This document shows positions 7,559 to 14,999 of a stretch of DNA of 42,861 nt, in pieces. The notes beneath the pieces were generated by a model. The model was not told the origin of the DNA. It saw only the letters and a list, made by a program, of their open reading frames with translations, and did not search any database. The first letter of the stretch is position 1. Every line of letters begins with the position of its first letter. The position numbers were made by a program, and so were the translations under genes. Source of the DNA: Clostridia bacterium (lineage in GTDB: Bacteria > Bacillota > Clostridia > Oscillospirales > QAMX01). The DNA lies in the NCBI GenBank assembly GCA_017414715.1, contig JAFQKV010000114.1, forward strand, positions 1 to 42,861. The letters are read 5' to 3'.

Positions 7559-8335
7559 TCAGCCTTTCAGCTTGATATATACATTTTTACCGTTGGGGTT
7601 TTTTGTATTCTGCTCACTTGTGATCATGCGGATCTCAAACATATCGAGCATGCGAAGGAACTGGATGAGCTTCTTACAGCCGTAGTTGCGCACGTCAAAA
7701 TCGGGATAGCGCTTTGCCAGAACGTCACCGACCTCGCTGGCCATGAGCCAGCCCTCATCGTCGGAATTCTTATCTACAAAATCAATGATCATCTCGCGGA
7801 TGGTCTCCAGATCGGTCTGTGAGTTCTCCTGGGATTCCACCGGCTTCTGTTTTTCTTTCGGCTTGGCCGGTTTTGCGGTGCGGCTTGCCCGGACGGTCTG
7901 GGCATAGATCTTGTCAAGGTATTTGAACTGATTGCAGGCAGCGATAAAGGGGCGCGGTGTCTTCTCCTCACCCATGCCGATAACGTCCATGCCCGCCTCA
8001 CGCAGACGCGCCGCAAGACGGGTAAAGTCGCTGTCGGAGGTAACGATGCAGAAGCCGTCCACCTTGCCGGAATACAGAATATCCATTGCATCGATGATCA
8101 TGGCGGAATCAGATGAGTTCTTACCGGTGGTATAGTTGTACTGCTGCATGGGAGTCACGGAATTCTCAAGCAGAATCTCCTTCCAGCCGCCGGTATGGTT
8201 CTTGGTCCAGTCACCGTAGATGCGCTTATAGGTGGCAACACCCGCGTTGGATATCTCGTCCAGAATAATCTTGATATATTTCGATGCGATATTTTCCGCA
8301 TCGATAAGAATGGCGTATTTTTTGTCGTTTTGCAT
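7559..8335 (-). CDS. NYN-domain (PIN-like) RNase with C-terminal OST-HTH/LOTUS domain
   Basis: A 258-residue cytoplasmic protein. Residues about 5-145 form a NYN/DUF88 domain: LIDAENIAS near the start, NSSDSAMIIDAMDIL in the middle and IVTSDSDFTRLAARLREAG carry the conserved acidic metal-binding residues of PIN-like nucleases. A charged Pro/Lys linker leads to a C-terminal winged-helix domain (about 180-255: WLMASEVGDVLAKRYPDFD ... KLIQFLRMLD) matching the OST-HTH/LOTUS family, which binds RNA. The start is ATG at 8335 with AAAGGA 10 nt upstream; upstream in-frame codons lack an SD. An RNA-processing or RNA-degrading role is likely; the target is unknown. Confidence 0.85.
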   Translation of the reverse strand: MQNDKKYAILIDAENIASKYIKIILDEISNAGVATYKRIYGDWTKNHTGGWKEILLENSVTPMQQYNYTTGKNSSDSAMIIDAMDILYSGKVDGFCIVTSDSDFTRLAARLREAGMDVIGMGEEKTPRPFIAACNQFKYLDKIYAQTVRASRTAKPAKPKEKQKPVESQENSQTDLETIREMIIDFVDKNSDDEGWLMASEVGDVLAKRYPDFDVRNYGCKKLIQFLRMLDMFEIRMITSEQNTKNPNGKNVYIKLKG

Positions 8336-8403
8336 GACAGGCAAGTCCTTTCCGGGATGGATCAGCGCAGTTTTGCCGCACAAATTTCATCCGATCTTTA
8401 AAT

Positions 8404-8431
8404 ATTATATCACATTTTCAGAAAATGGCAA
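8404..8431 (-). promoter_or_regulatory. Promoter of the NYN gene
   Basis: Minus strand TTGCCA (8431-8426), 16 bp, TATAAT (8409-8404). The leader to the ATG at 8335 is about 60 nt. Confidence 0.7.
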
Positions 8432-8505
8432 GATAAAGCATCATCAAATGACATGCATTCGTCGAATTCCGGCGGATTCCGGACTATTTTTTCAGTAAAA
8501 AAGCC

Positions 8506-8534
8506 TTTACAAACGGAAAACTTTAGGGTATAAT
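8506..8534 (+). promoter_or_regulatory. Promoter of tRNA-Arg
   Basis: TTTACA (8506-8511), 17 bp, TATAAT (8529-8534), 12 nt before the mature tRNA. Confidence 0.78.
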
Positions 8535-8546
8535 ATCTCGCTGTAA

Positions 8547-8622
8547 GCGCCCGTAGCTCAACGGATAGAGTACATGTTTCCGGGGCATGGTGTTGGGGGT
8601 TCGAGTCCCTTCGGGCGCGCCA
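8547..8622 (+). tRNA. tRNA-Arg (anticodon CCG)
   Basis: A 76-nt cloverleaf. Acceptor GCGCCCG (8547-8553) pairs with CGGGCGC (8612-8618), the D arm is GCTCAACGGATAGAGT, anticodon stem CATGT/GCATG encloses loop TTCCGGG with anticodon CCG, the T arm carries GTTCGAGTC, discriminator is G and CCA is encoded (8620-8622). It reads CGG codons. Confidence 0.96.
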
Positions 8623-8657
8623 AAAAGACAGTCACCCATCTTGGGTGACTGTTTTTT
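8623..8657 (+). terminator. Terminator of tRNA-Arg
   Basis: A perfect 11-bp stem (8628-8638 with 8642-8652) with a 3-nt loop and a T6 run. It lies directly behind the CCA end. Confidence 0.88.
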
Positions 8658-8862
8658 GTGCGTCCGGATGTTTGATGAGAACCCTGGGAATTGCGAAAGC
8701 AATTCGCGCAATAAGAAAGCGGCAGCTTTCGTTTGCAAGAGTCCCGACGGTGCGCGCCAAAATATAAGCCACCCTTTCGGGGTCGCTTATGTTTTTGTGA
8801 GCCCGGTTGCTTGGCTTGAACCCTCCGAATTGCACAAGCAATTCGGGCGATAGAATAGCAAA
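8651..8862 (+). repeat. Degenerate tandem repeat tract derived from a tRNA 3' end and terminator
   Basis: Two units, 8651-8720 and 8791-8859, each begin at a terminator T run and share about 72% identity over 60 aligned bases. Both contain the hairpin GAATTGC-loop-GCAATTC (8688-8705 and 8827-8844). Between them sits a second copy of the tRNA 3' end (8739-8762: GAGTCCC..CGG..GCGCGCCAAAA), followed by a second terminator-like hairpin (ATAAGC 8764-8769 with GCTTAT 8785-8790) and GTTTTTG. No tRNA 5' half is present in the copy. The tract fills most of the gap between tRNA-Arg and the DMT gene. Apparent ORFs here on either strand are shadows of the tRNA and repeats. Confidence 0.75.
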
Positions 8863-8880
8863 TGTTTTGACCAACTGTAA

Positions 8881-8909
8881 TTGATTTCACCCGTTAACTC
8901 TGCTATAAT
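8881..8909 (+). promoter_or_regulatory. Promoter of the DMT transporter run
   Basis: TTGATT (8881-8886), 17 bp, TATAAT (8904-8909), about 30 nt before the initiation region. Confidence 0.75.
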
Positions 8910-8945
8910 GTACTGAGTAATTCATCCGTTAGGAAGTGAGCATGT

Positions 8946-9821
8946 TTGAAGTCGGCTCTGCTGATCGTACTCATCGTTTTTCTCTACAGCTTTCAGACGC
9001 TGTTCTGTGCCAAATACTCCGATAATTACAGCGGAAAAAGTGAGAACACCTCCGCGGTTTTCTGTGTGCTCGAAGGTCTCTTCCTGTGTCTGTTTACCTT
9101 GGCGTGGATCGGTTTTAAATTCGAGCTCTCCCCTACAACAGCTCTCTTTGGCATGCTCAACGGTTTCTTGCTTTTCGGATACAATACTTCCCTTATCAAG
9201 GCCAACGCCCGAGGCTCCTACGCCTTTATGAATGTGGTGATGCTCTTTGGCATAATCCTTATCCCGCTGCTGTATTCAACCCTGATCTGCGGTGACCGGC
9301 TGCAGTGGTACCAGCTTGCCGCCATCGCCCTCATGCTCATATCTTTTGTTCTGATGAATCTGCACGAGATCCGCCTCAAGGGCGCACCGGTCAGTTATTA
9401 CGTTTACTGCTTTATTCTATTTCTCTGCAACGGTCTTTACGGAACCATGCTCGCTATCCAGTCGGATTATAATGAGGCAGAGAAAAGCGAAATGCTCATT
9501 CTTACCTTCGGGATCATGAGCATCATCGCATTCATTCAGCTCGCTGCAAAGGAAAAGAAAAACACCTTCAAAACCTTTTGTGTCGGTAAAAAAGCCGTTC
9601 TTCCTCTCCTGCTCAGCCTCATATCCGCATCCGTTGCACCCAACGTGCTGATCATCATTCTGCCCATGGTCAACACGGCAGTCCTCTTTACCGTACAAAG
9701 CGGCGGCGTTCTTCTTTTATCTGTCGCATATTCGTATCTTTTCTTTAAGGAAAAGTTGACACCTTCCGGATTTATCGGCTTCTTTCTTGCACTTTTCAGT
9801 ATCACGATCCTGAGTCTTTAA
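8946..9821 (+). CDS. DMT-superfamily (EamA-like) transporter
   Basis: A 291-residue protein with about ten hydrophobic helices in two halves, matching the drug/metabolite transporter superfamily. The end of the second half (VNTAVLFTVQSGGVLLLSVAYS ... FKEKLTPSGFIGFFLALFSI in two stretches) is typical of EamA repeats. The only start that keeps the first helix is a TTG at 8946, with AGGAAG 9 nt upstream. An ATG at 8942 lies in a different frame and opens a 27-codon overlapping ORF. The substrate is unknown. It is followed 44 nt later by a phosphodiesterase gene and then a ZIP gene, probably one transcript. Confidence 0.82.
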   Translation: MKSALLIVLIVFLYSFQTLFCAKYSDNYSGKSENTSAVFCVLEGLFLCLFTLAWIGFKFELSPTTALFGMLNGFLLFGYNTSLIKANARGSYAFMNVVMLFGIILIPLLYSTLICGDRLQWYQLAAIALMLISFVLMNLHEIRLKGAPVSYYVYCFILFLCNGLYGTMLAIQSDYNEAEKSEMLILTFGIMSIIAFIQLAAKEKKNTFKTFCVGKKAVLPLLLSLISASVAPNVLIIILPMVNTAVLFTVQSGGVLLLSVAYSYLFFKEKLTPSGFIGFFLALFSITILSL

Positions 9822-9865
9822 GCGGATCGCAACCGCAAAACTATATACATACGAGGTAGCAAAAC

Positions 9866-10642
9866 ATGAATAAAACCATTCTCATCTCTATTGACGGCAT
9901 GCGCCCCGATGCATTTTTGAAATGCGGCAATCCTTTCGCAGAAAAGCTGATGCAGATCTCCTCCTACACGCTGGATGCAAAAACAGTTTTCCCCTCTGTT
10001 ACGCTTCCCTGTCATATGTCCATGTTCCACAGCGTTCCTCCGGAGCGCCACGGCATTACCACCAATTATTACACTCCTATGGTTCGTCCTCTGCCCAGCC
10101 TGTTTGACCAGGTAGCGGCTATGAAGGGCATCAGCTCCATGTATTTCGGCTGGCTTCCCCTGCGTGATGTTGCCAGTCCGAGATCCCTTCACTTCGCTTC
10201 CTACACCCACTGCTTTGCCAGTGAGCATGTCGACGATAATCTGACCGATATGGCCCTGGAAAACCTTCGCAAGGTACATCCCGATTTTCTCTTCCTTTAC
10301 ATGGTCGACACAGATAAGGACGGTCACTGCTCCGGTTGGATGACGGAGAAGTATCTTGATACCGTAAACCGCGCCATTGACAATGTGCGCCGCGTATATG
10401 AGGCTGCAGGTGATGAATACACCATCGTTGTAACCGCAGACCACGGCGGTCACGACCGCGCTCACGGCACAGAAATGCCCGAGGATATGACCATTCCCAT
10501 GTTCTTCATCGGAAACCGTTTCGCTCCCGGTGCACAGCTCTCTGACGTAACCATGCTCGACATCGCCCCCACCATTGCCGATGTGATGGGTATCTTCCCT
10601 GCCGATGAATGGGAAGGCAAGTCCCTTGCCGGCAAGGAGTAA
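9866..10642 (+). CDS. Type I phosphodiesterase/nucleotide pyrophosphatase-like enzyme
   Basis: A 258-residue member of the alkaline phosphatase superfamily (PF01663). The N-terminus LISIDGMRPD provides the first metal Asp (Asp10), PSVTLPCHMSMFHSVPPERHG carries the Thr nucleophile (about Thr46), VDTDKDGHCSG and TADHGGHDRAHG supply the remaining Asp/His ligands. These enzymes hydrolyse phosphodiester or pyrophosphate bonds in nucleotides or lipids with two zinc ions. At 258 residues it is a compact, core-only member with no signal peptide, so it acts in the cytoplasm. It sits directly upstream of a ZIP metal transporter, which could supply zinc; that link is inference. Confidence 0.88.
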   Translation: MNKTILISIDGMRPDAFLKCGNPFAEKLMQISSYTLDAKTVFPSVTLPCHMSMFHSVPPERHGITTNYYTPMVRPLPSLFDQVAAMKGISSMYFGWLPLRDVASPRSLHFASYTHCFASEHVDDNLTDMALENLRKVHPDFLFLYMVDTDKDGHCSGWMTEKYLDTVNRAIDNVRRVYEAAGDEYTIVVTADHGGHDRAHGTEMPEDMTIPMFFIGNRFAPGAQLSDVTMLDIAPTIADVMGIFPADEWEGKSLAGKE

Positions 10643-10645
10643 GAG

Positions 10646-11404
10646 ATGCAGCTTGCGTTCTTAACTGCCCTGGGTGTTGGCGGTGCATCAGTCATCGGAG
10701 CCTTGCTGGGTTTTGTTTTCAAGCGTGTCACCCACAAATTCAGTGATATCGTTCTCTCCTTCGCAGCCGGGGTCATGCTTGCGGCCGCAGTCATCGGACT
10801 CATTCTTCCGTCGTTGGAATATGGCGGCAAAGCACCGCTTCTCACAACAATTGCAGGAATCTTCTGCGGTGCGCTGACTGTCAACGTTCTTGATAAAGCC
10901 GTCCCCCATCTTCACCGGCTGACCGGCGCAGATCAGGAAAGGCATCCCGCTAAGGCAGAACAGCTTTCCCGTGTGCTGCTTTTCGTAATTGCCATCGCGA
11001 TCCATAATCTGCCCGAAGGCATTGCGGCCGGTGTTGGATTCGGCACAGGAAATACCGCCGAGGCCTTTACCATCGCCGGCGGCATCGCGCTGCAGAACAT
11101 ACCCGAGGGTATGGTCATTATCGGACCGATGCTTGCTGCCGGAATAAAACCGGGCCGAACCTTTATCATCGCTGTGATCACCGGTGTTGTTGAGGTTATC
11201 GGCACAATGCTTGGTTATTTCGCCGTCACGGTGTCCGCCGCAGTTCTCCCCTTTGCCCTTGCTTATGCCGGAGGAACGATGCTCTACGTCATCAGCGACG
11301 AGATGATCCCCGAGACTCACGCCCACGGAAGTGAGCGGGGTGCGACCTATTCTCTGCTTGTCGGATTTTGTCTGATGCTTGTCTTTGACATTCTTCTCGG
11401 TTGA
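10646..11404 (+). CDS. ZIP-family divalent metal transporter
   Basis: A 252-residue membrane protein with about eight helices. The paired metal-site motifs HNLPEGIAAGVGFG and QNIPEGMVI mark helices 4 and 5 of the ZIP family (ZupT/GufA type), which move Zn2+ and other divalent ions into the cytoplasm. A late motif DEMIPETHAHG is also usual for the GufA branch. The SD AAGGAG lies inside the end of the preceding phosphodiesterase gene, with only 3 nt between stop and start, so translation is coupled. A strong bidirectional terminator follows. Confidence 0.92.
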   Translation: MQLAFLTALGVGGASVIGALLGFVFKRVTHKFSDIVLSFAAGVMLAAAVIGLILPSLEYGGKAPLLTTIAGIFCGALTVNVLDKAVPHLHRLTGADQERHPAKAEQLSRVLLFVIAIAIHNLPEGIAAGVGFGTGNTAEAFTIAGGIALQNIPEGMVIIGPMLAAGIKPGRTFIIAVITGVVEVIGTMLGYFAVTVSAAVLPFALAYAGGTMLYVISDEMIPETHAHGSERGATYSLLVGFCLMLVFDILLG

Positions 11405-11413
11405 AATTGTCAT

Positions 11414-11450
11414 AAAAAAAGGGACTTTCCGTATCGGAAAGTCCCTTTTT
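11414..11450. terminator. Bidirectional terminator between ZIP gene and Gfo/Idh operon
   Basis: Stem GGGACTTTCCG (11421-11431) with CGGAAAGTCCC (11435-11445), flanked by A7 and T5, so it works in both directions for the convergent genes. Confidence 0.92.
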
Positions 11451-11463
11451 GTTGCAGTCTTGC

Positions 11464-12567
11464 TTACTTGATAAAGGAAACGTGGCCGCGAATGGGGGGC
11501 AGCATCTCGGGAATGACAAGCTCGCCGCCGTTCTCATAGGACTTGATGGCCGCAAAGGTATACTCAAGGGTTGCAAGCGCATCACGGCCGGAGGCGCGGA
11601 TGGCCTCGGGATGCACGCCGTTGGTGATATCCTCAAGGAAGGCGTTGATGCGGTTACCGAAGGTGGAACCGAAGTCGGAAACGCCGTAATCCTTAGTGGT
11701 GGGAGCGGGAGTTGCCATGCCGGCATTCTCCGAGGGCTTCCAGACGTACAGCTTCTCCACGCAGTTCTCAATGGCAAAGGTGGATTTCGTGCCGCAGTGC
11801 TCATAGCTCCACCAGCCGCCGTAGCCGAACATAGCATCGCCGCGCTGGGTGATGAGGTGACCGTAGCCGCCGTTGGCAAAGCGGACGTGGATGGAGTTCA
11901 GGGAAAGCATCGGATCCTCTGCAGAGCGGCGGAAGCCGGGACGGTCAATAAAGGCCTGAACACCGGTGATATCGCCGCAGAAATAGCGCATAACGGAGAA
12001 GGGATGTGCACAGAAGGCCTTGAGGTGCGCGTAGGGAGAATTCCAGCGGGAATCCTTGGCAGGCGCGCCGCCGTAGTTTGCCTCGCCGCCGTTAAAGCCG
12101 ACCTTATGCACACAGTACAGAAGCTCACCGACCTCGCCGGCATCCTGCATAGCCTTGGCATCTGCAGCGGGCCCGGTGAAATAATGATTCAGATCGCAGG
12201 CAAGATAGAGATGGTTGTTGAGGGCATAATTGACCATCTCACGGGCATCGCGGACATCGGCGCAGATGGGTTTTTCCACAAGAACCTTCTTTTTGAAATC
12301 CAGTGCGATCATCGCGGGCTCATAATGGAAGGAGCCGTTTTCCAGACCAGAGGTGGTGACGGAGACAACGTCGATCTCCGGCATCTCGCGGAGCATCTCC
12401 GTTTCATCATAGAAAGCGCGGCAGCCGAATTCCTCCGCCGCGGCATCTGCCTTCGCCTTGTCAATGTCGCAGATCGCGACGAGTTCGGACAGAGGGTTGT
12501 CTCTGTAGCAGCGGGCATGGTTTTTACCGATTCCGCCGATACCAACGATTGCAGCCTTTAAAGCCAT
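11464..12567 (-). CDS. Gfo/Idh/MocA-family NAD(P)-dependent oxidoreductase (copy 1)
   Basis: A 367-residue enzyme with an N-terminal Rossmann fold (VGIGGIGKNHARCY, residues 8-21) and the family signature VLVEKPI with the catalytic Lys at about residue 95. The C-terminal alpha/beta domain provides the sugar pocket; DLNHYF follows the EKP region. Such enzymes oxidise or reduce hydroxyls of sugars, inositols or their derivatives. It is last in a four-gene operon (15797 to 11464), 15 nt after its paralogue, and has AAAGGAGG before ATG. Both copies share HLKA...H...RYF, so they arose by duplication. The substrate is not identifiable from sequence. Confidence 0.9.
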   Translation of the reverse strand: MALKAAIVGIGGIGKNHARCYRDNPLSELVAICDIDKAKADAAAEEFGCRAFYDETEMLREMPEIDVVSVTTSGLENGSFHYEPAMIALDFKKKVLVEKPICADVRDAREMVNYALNNHLYLACDLNHYFTGPAADAKAMQDAGEVGELLYCVHKVGFNGGEANYGGAPAKDSRWNSPYAHLKAFCAHPFSVMRYFCGDITGVQAFIDRPGFRRSAEDPMLSLNSIHVRFANGGYGHLITQRGDAMFGYGGWWSYEHCGTKSTFAIENCVEKLYVWKPSENAGMATPAPTTKDYGVSDFGSTFGNRINAFLEDITNGVHPEAIRASGRDALATLEYTFAAIKSYENGGELVIPEMLPPIRGHVSFIK

Positions 12568-12582
12568 AATAAATTTCCTCCT

Positions 12583-13596
12583 TTATTTGTTCGGAAACAT
12601 TTCATCAAGATGTACCACCGCGCCCGTATCGAGGCTGCGGATGGCGGCGTGGATAACCTTCTGCGCCTCCAGGCCCTGGAGACCGCTGCCGTCGATATCC
12701 TCGGGCCGGTCTCCGCGGTCGACCTGACGGACAAAGCAGCGGATGCGCTCACGGAATGTATCGTCAAATCCGGCATATCCGCCGAAGACGGGGTTTGTGT
12801 AGACCTGCTTGATGGGATCGCCTGCGGGATAGAGGGTGGCCTCGCGCCACATATCCTCAAAGACCAGCCGACCCTTGGTGCCTGCCACCTCGCAGCGCTC
12901 CATGGGATGCCCGCGGGTGATATCATAGCTGGAGGTCAGATGACCGACGGCACCGCATTTGAACTTCATGTTAATGGATGCGGTGGACCATATGGTCCGT
13001 CCGGGAGCCTTCATGGCGAAGCAGTGCACGCTCTCCACGGGACCCATAAAGTAGCGGATGATCTCCATACTATGGGGGTTGAGTGCTTTCAGGTGGTAGT
13101 ATGGAGACTCAAAATCCTGCGGTTTGCCGATCCACAGCGCCATATTGCAAAAAAGCAGATCTCCGATGCGGCCCTCCTCCTGCCACTTTTTGGCAGCACG
13201 GGCAGCGGGTGTAAAGCGGTGGTTGAAATCAATGGCAAAGCAGCGGTTGAGCCTCTTTGCGGTGTCGACCATGATCTGACCGTTTTCGATGAGGTTACTG
13301 ATCGGCTTCTCACAAAGGACGTGACACCCCGCCTCCAGAGCCTGTACGGTGGGCAGATAGTGGTCGGAAGAATATTCATATCCACCGGTACACACGGAAA
13401 CAAGGTCAGGTTTCAGCTCCTTGAGCATGGTTGGCGCATCCAGCCAGTAAGGTACGCTAAGACGTCGCGAAGCCGCCTCAGCACGGTCTTTGCGCAGGTC
13501 ACAGAGACCTACAAGTTCGACAAGCTCATCCTCCGCATAAATCGTGGCATGGAGATTGCCGATATGGCCAAGACCGATAACACATACGCGCAGCAT
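12583..13596 (-). CDS. Gfo/Idh/MocA-family oxidoreductase (copy 2)
   Basis: A 337-residue paralogue of the downstream gene. Rossmann motif VIGLGHIGNLHATIY (residues 6-20), VLCEKPISN with the conserved Lys, then FNHRFTPAAR and HLKALNPHSMEIIRYF in the catalytic domain. It lies 15 nt downstream of the sulfatase-like gene with GGGAGG before its ATG. Two adjacent members of this family often act in series, for example oxidation to a 3-keto or similar intermediate followed by reduction. Whether they do here is inference. Confidence 0.9.
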   Translation of the reverse strand: MLRVCVIGLGHIGNLHATIYAEDELVELVGLCDLRKDRAEAASRRLSVPYWLDAPTMLKELKPDLVSVCTGGYEYSSDHYLPTVQALEAGCHVLCEKPISNLIENGQIMVDTAKRLNRCFAIDFNHRFTPAARAAKKWQEEGRIGDLLFCNMALWIGKPQDFESPYYHLKALNPHSMEIIRYFMGPVESVHCFAMKAPGRTIWSTASINMKFKCGAVGHLTSSYDITRGHPMERCEVAGTKGRLVFEDMWREATLYPAGDPIKQVYTNPVFGGYAGFDDTFRERIRCFVRQVDRGDRPEDIDGSGLQGLEAQKVIHAAIRSLDTGAVVHLDEMFPNK

Positions 13597-13611
13597 GGTT
13601 TTGCGCCTCCC

Positions 13612-14979
13612 TTATTTCTTCTGCAGCTTAACGGCATCTTCAATGCCGCCGATGTACTTGCTGTCATAGTCTTCCTGGGAGCTGACAAAGGGACGGTTAT
13701 TCATCAGGAAGTTGGTCTTGATGGGGGCAGGACGACCGGTCTCGGCCTCACGCTTTGCCACATGATTCTCCAGACGGGTGCGAAGCATTTCAACGACCTC
13801 GGGATTTTCCTCGGCAACGTTATTCAGCTCCAGCGGATCCTTGTAAAGATTATAGAGCTCCACCATAGGCTTGAAGTGGAAGTCGGGCTCAAGGGAAACG
13901 ATGAGCTTCCATTCGGGGGTGCGCCAGCCATGCTTGCGCATCCAGGTGCACTCAGTGATGTAGATCTCCTCCTCAGCCTCCAGCTTCTCGCCGCGGATGA
14001 GAGGCATCAGGCTGCGTCCATCAAACTTGATGCCGGGATCAATGCCCATAAGCTCCATAAGTGTGGGAACTAGGTCCTTATGCTGGCAGTAATCGTCAAT
14101 GCGGATACCCTCCGGCAGATGGCCCTTCCAGCACATGATGAAGGGAACGATGAGGGTGGGATCGTACATGCCGTGATGATCAAAATAGCAGTCGTGGTCG
14201 TACAGGGTCTCACCGTGGTCGGCGTTGAAGATGATAATAGTATCCTCCTCCAGACCGAGGGCGCGTATCTTCTCCAAAACGACCTTGATGCAGGCATCCA
14301 TGTAGGCGATGGCCGCATCGTATTGGCCGATGACGTAGTCGGGATTGGTGCAGCCCTTGGGCACCCAGCTGCCGATATAGTCGCCGAAGGGCTTGAAATC
14401 GTAGACCTTCTGCATACGGTCATCGCTCGGATCAAAGGCATCGCCCTGGAAGAACATATCCTGGAAGGGAGCGGGAGCAAGATAGGGGGAATGGGGATCC
14501 ATATGGCGCAGGAAAAGGAAGAAGGGCTGATCCTGTGCGGCGAGGCGATCGAGCTCGGGCAGGATGACCTCGTTCATATTCTCCGACTTGTGGGCACGTC
14601 CGTCTTCATGATCGGGGCCCCAGCCCTGGAAGTTGAGATATTTGTCATAGCCGACACCGGCGGCATTGCCCTCAAAGCCGACACAGGTGGAGGTATAGCC
14701 CTCACGGCGGAGGATCTCCGCAAGCACGGGGGTATCAACAGGGATCTCCTTCTGATTGAGAGCGACAACGCCGTCACCGAAGCAGTCCATACCGGTCAGC
14801 ATGGAGGCATAGCCGGGGGTGGTGGGAATATGCGCGGAAATGAGGTTGTTGAAGGTAACGCCGCCTCTGGCATAATCGGTGATATGCGGGGTAGTCATAT
14901 GCTTGTAGCCATAGTGGCTCATATGATCGCGGCGGAGGCTCTCCATACCGAAGAGAATGATATTGGGTTTCTTTGCCAT
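13612..14979 (-). CDS. Sulfatase-like hydrolase with Thr at the formylglycine position
   Basis: A 455-residue protein of the sulfatase family (PF00884, alkaline phosphatase superfamily). Recognisable parts are PNIILFGMESLRRDHMSHYGY at the N-terminus, TTPGYASMLTG at the nucleophile region, FLFLRHMDPHSPY, FNADHGETLYDH and DHHGMYDPTLIVPF. In classical sulfatases the nucleophile motif is C/S-X-P-X-R, modified to formylglycine; here the aligned residues are T-T-P-G-Y, so there is no modifiable Cys/Ser and no Arg. The first Asp-Asp metal pair reads Glu-Ser. A Thr-nucleophile phospho- or sulfoester hydrolase is more likely than a formylglycine sulfatase. There is no signal peptide. It is second in the operon. 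Confidence 0.85.
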   Translation of the reverse strand: MAKKPNIILFGMESLRRDHMSHYGYKHMTTPHITDYARGGVTFNNLISAHIPTTPGYASMLTGMDCFGDGVVALNQKEIPVDTPVLAEILRREGYTSTCVGFEGNAAGVGYDKYLNFQGWGPDHEDGRAHKSENMNEVILPELDRLAAQDQPFFLFLRHMDPHSPYLAPAPFQDMFFQGDAFDPSDDRMQKVYDFKPFGDYIGSWVPKGCTNPDYVIGQYDAAIAYMDACIKVVLEKIRALGLEEDTIIIFNADHGETLYDHDCYFDHHGMYDPTLIVPFIMCWKGHLPEGIRIDDYCQHKDLVPTLMELMGIDPGIKFDGRSLMPLIRGEKLEAEEEIYITECTWMRKHGWRTPEWKLIVSLEPDFHFKPMVELYNLYKDPLELNNVAEENPEVVEMLRTRLENHVAKREAETGRPAPIKTNFLMNNRPFVSSQEDYDSKYIGGIEDAVKLQKK

Positions 14980-14999
14980 AACCGTTTCTCCTTACTGTC

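Noticed and set aside
8523-8890. Small ORFs over tRNA-Arg and the repeat tract on both strands
   Set aside because: They translate the tRNA and its repeats (the common GLEPPTPCPGN type artefact), not real proteins.
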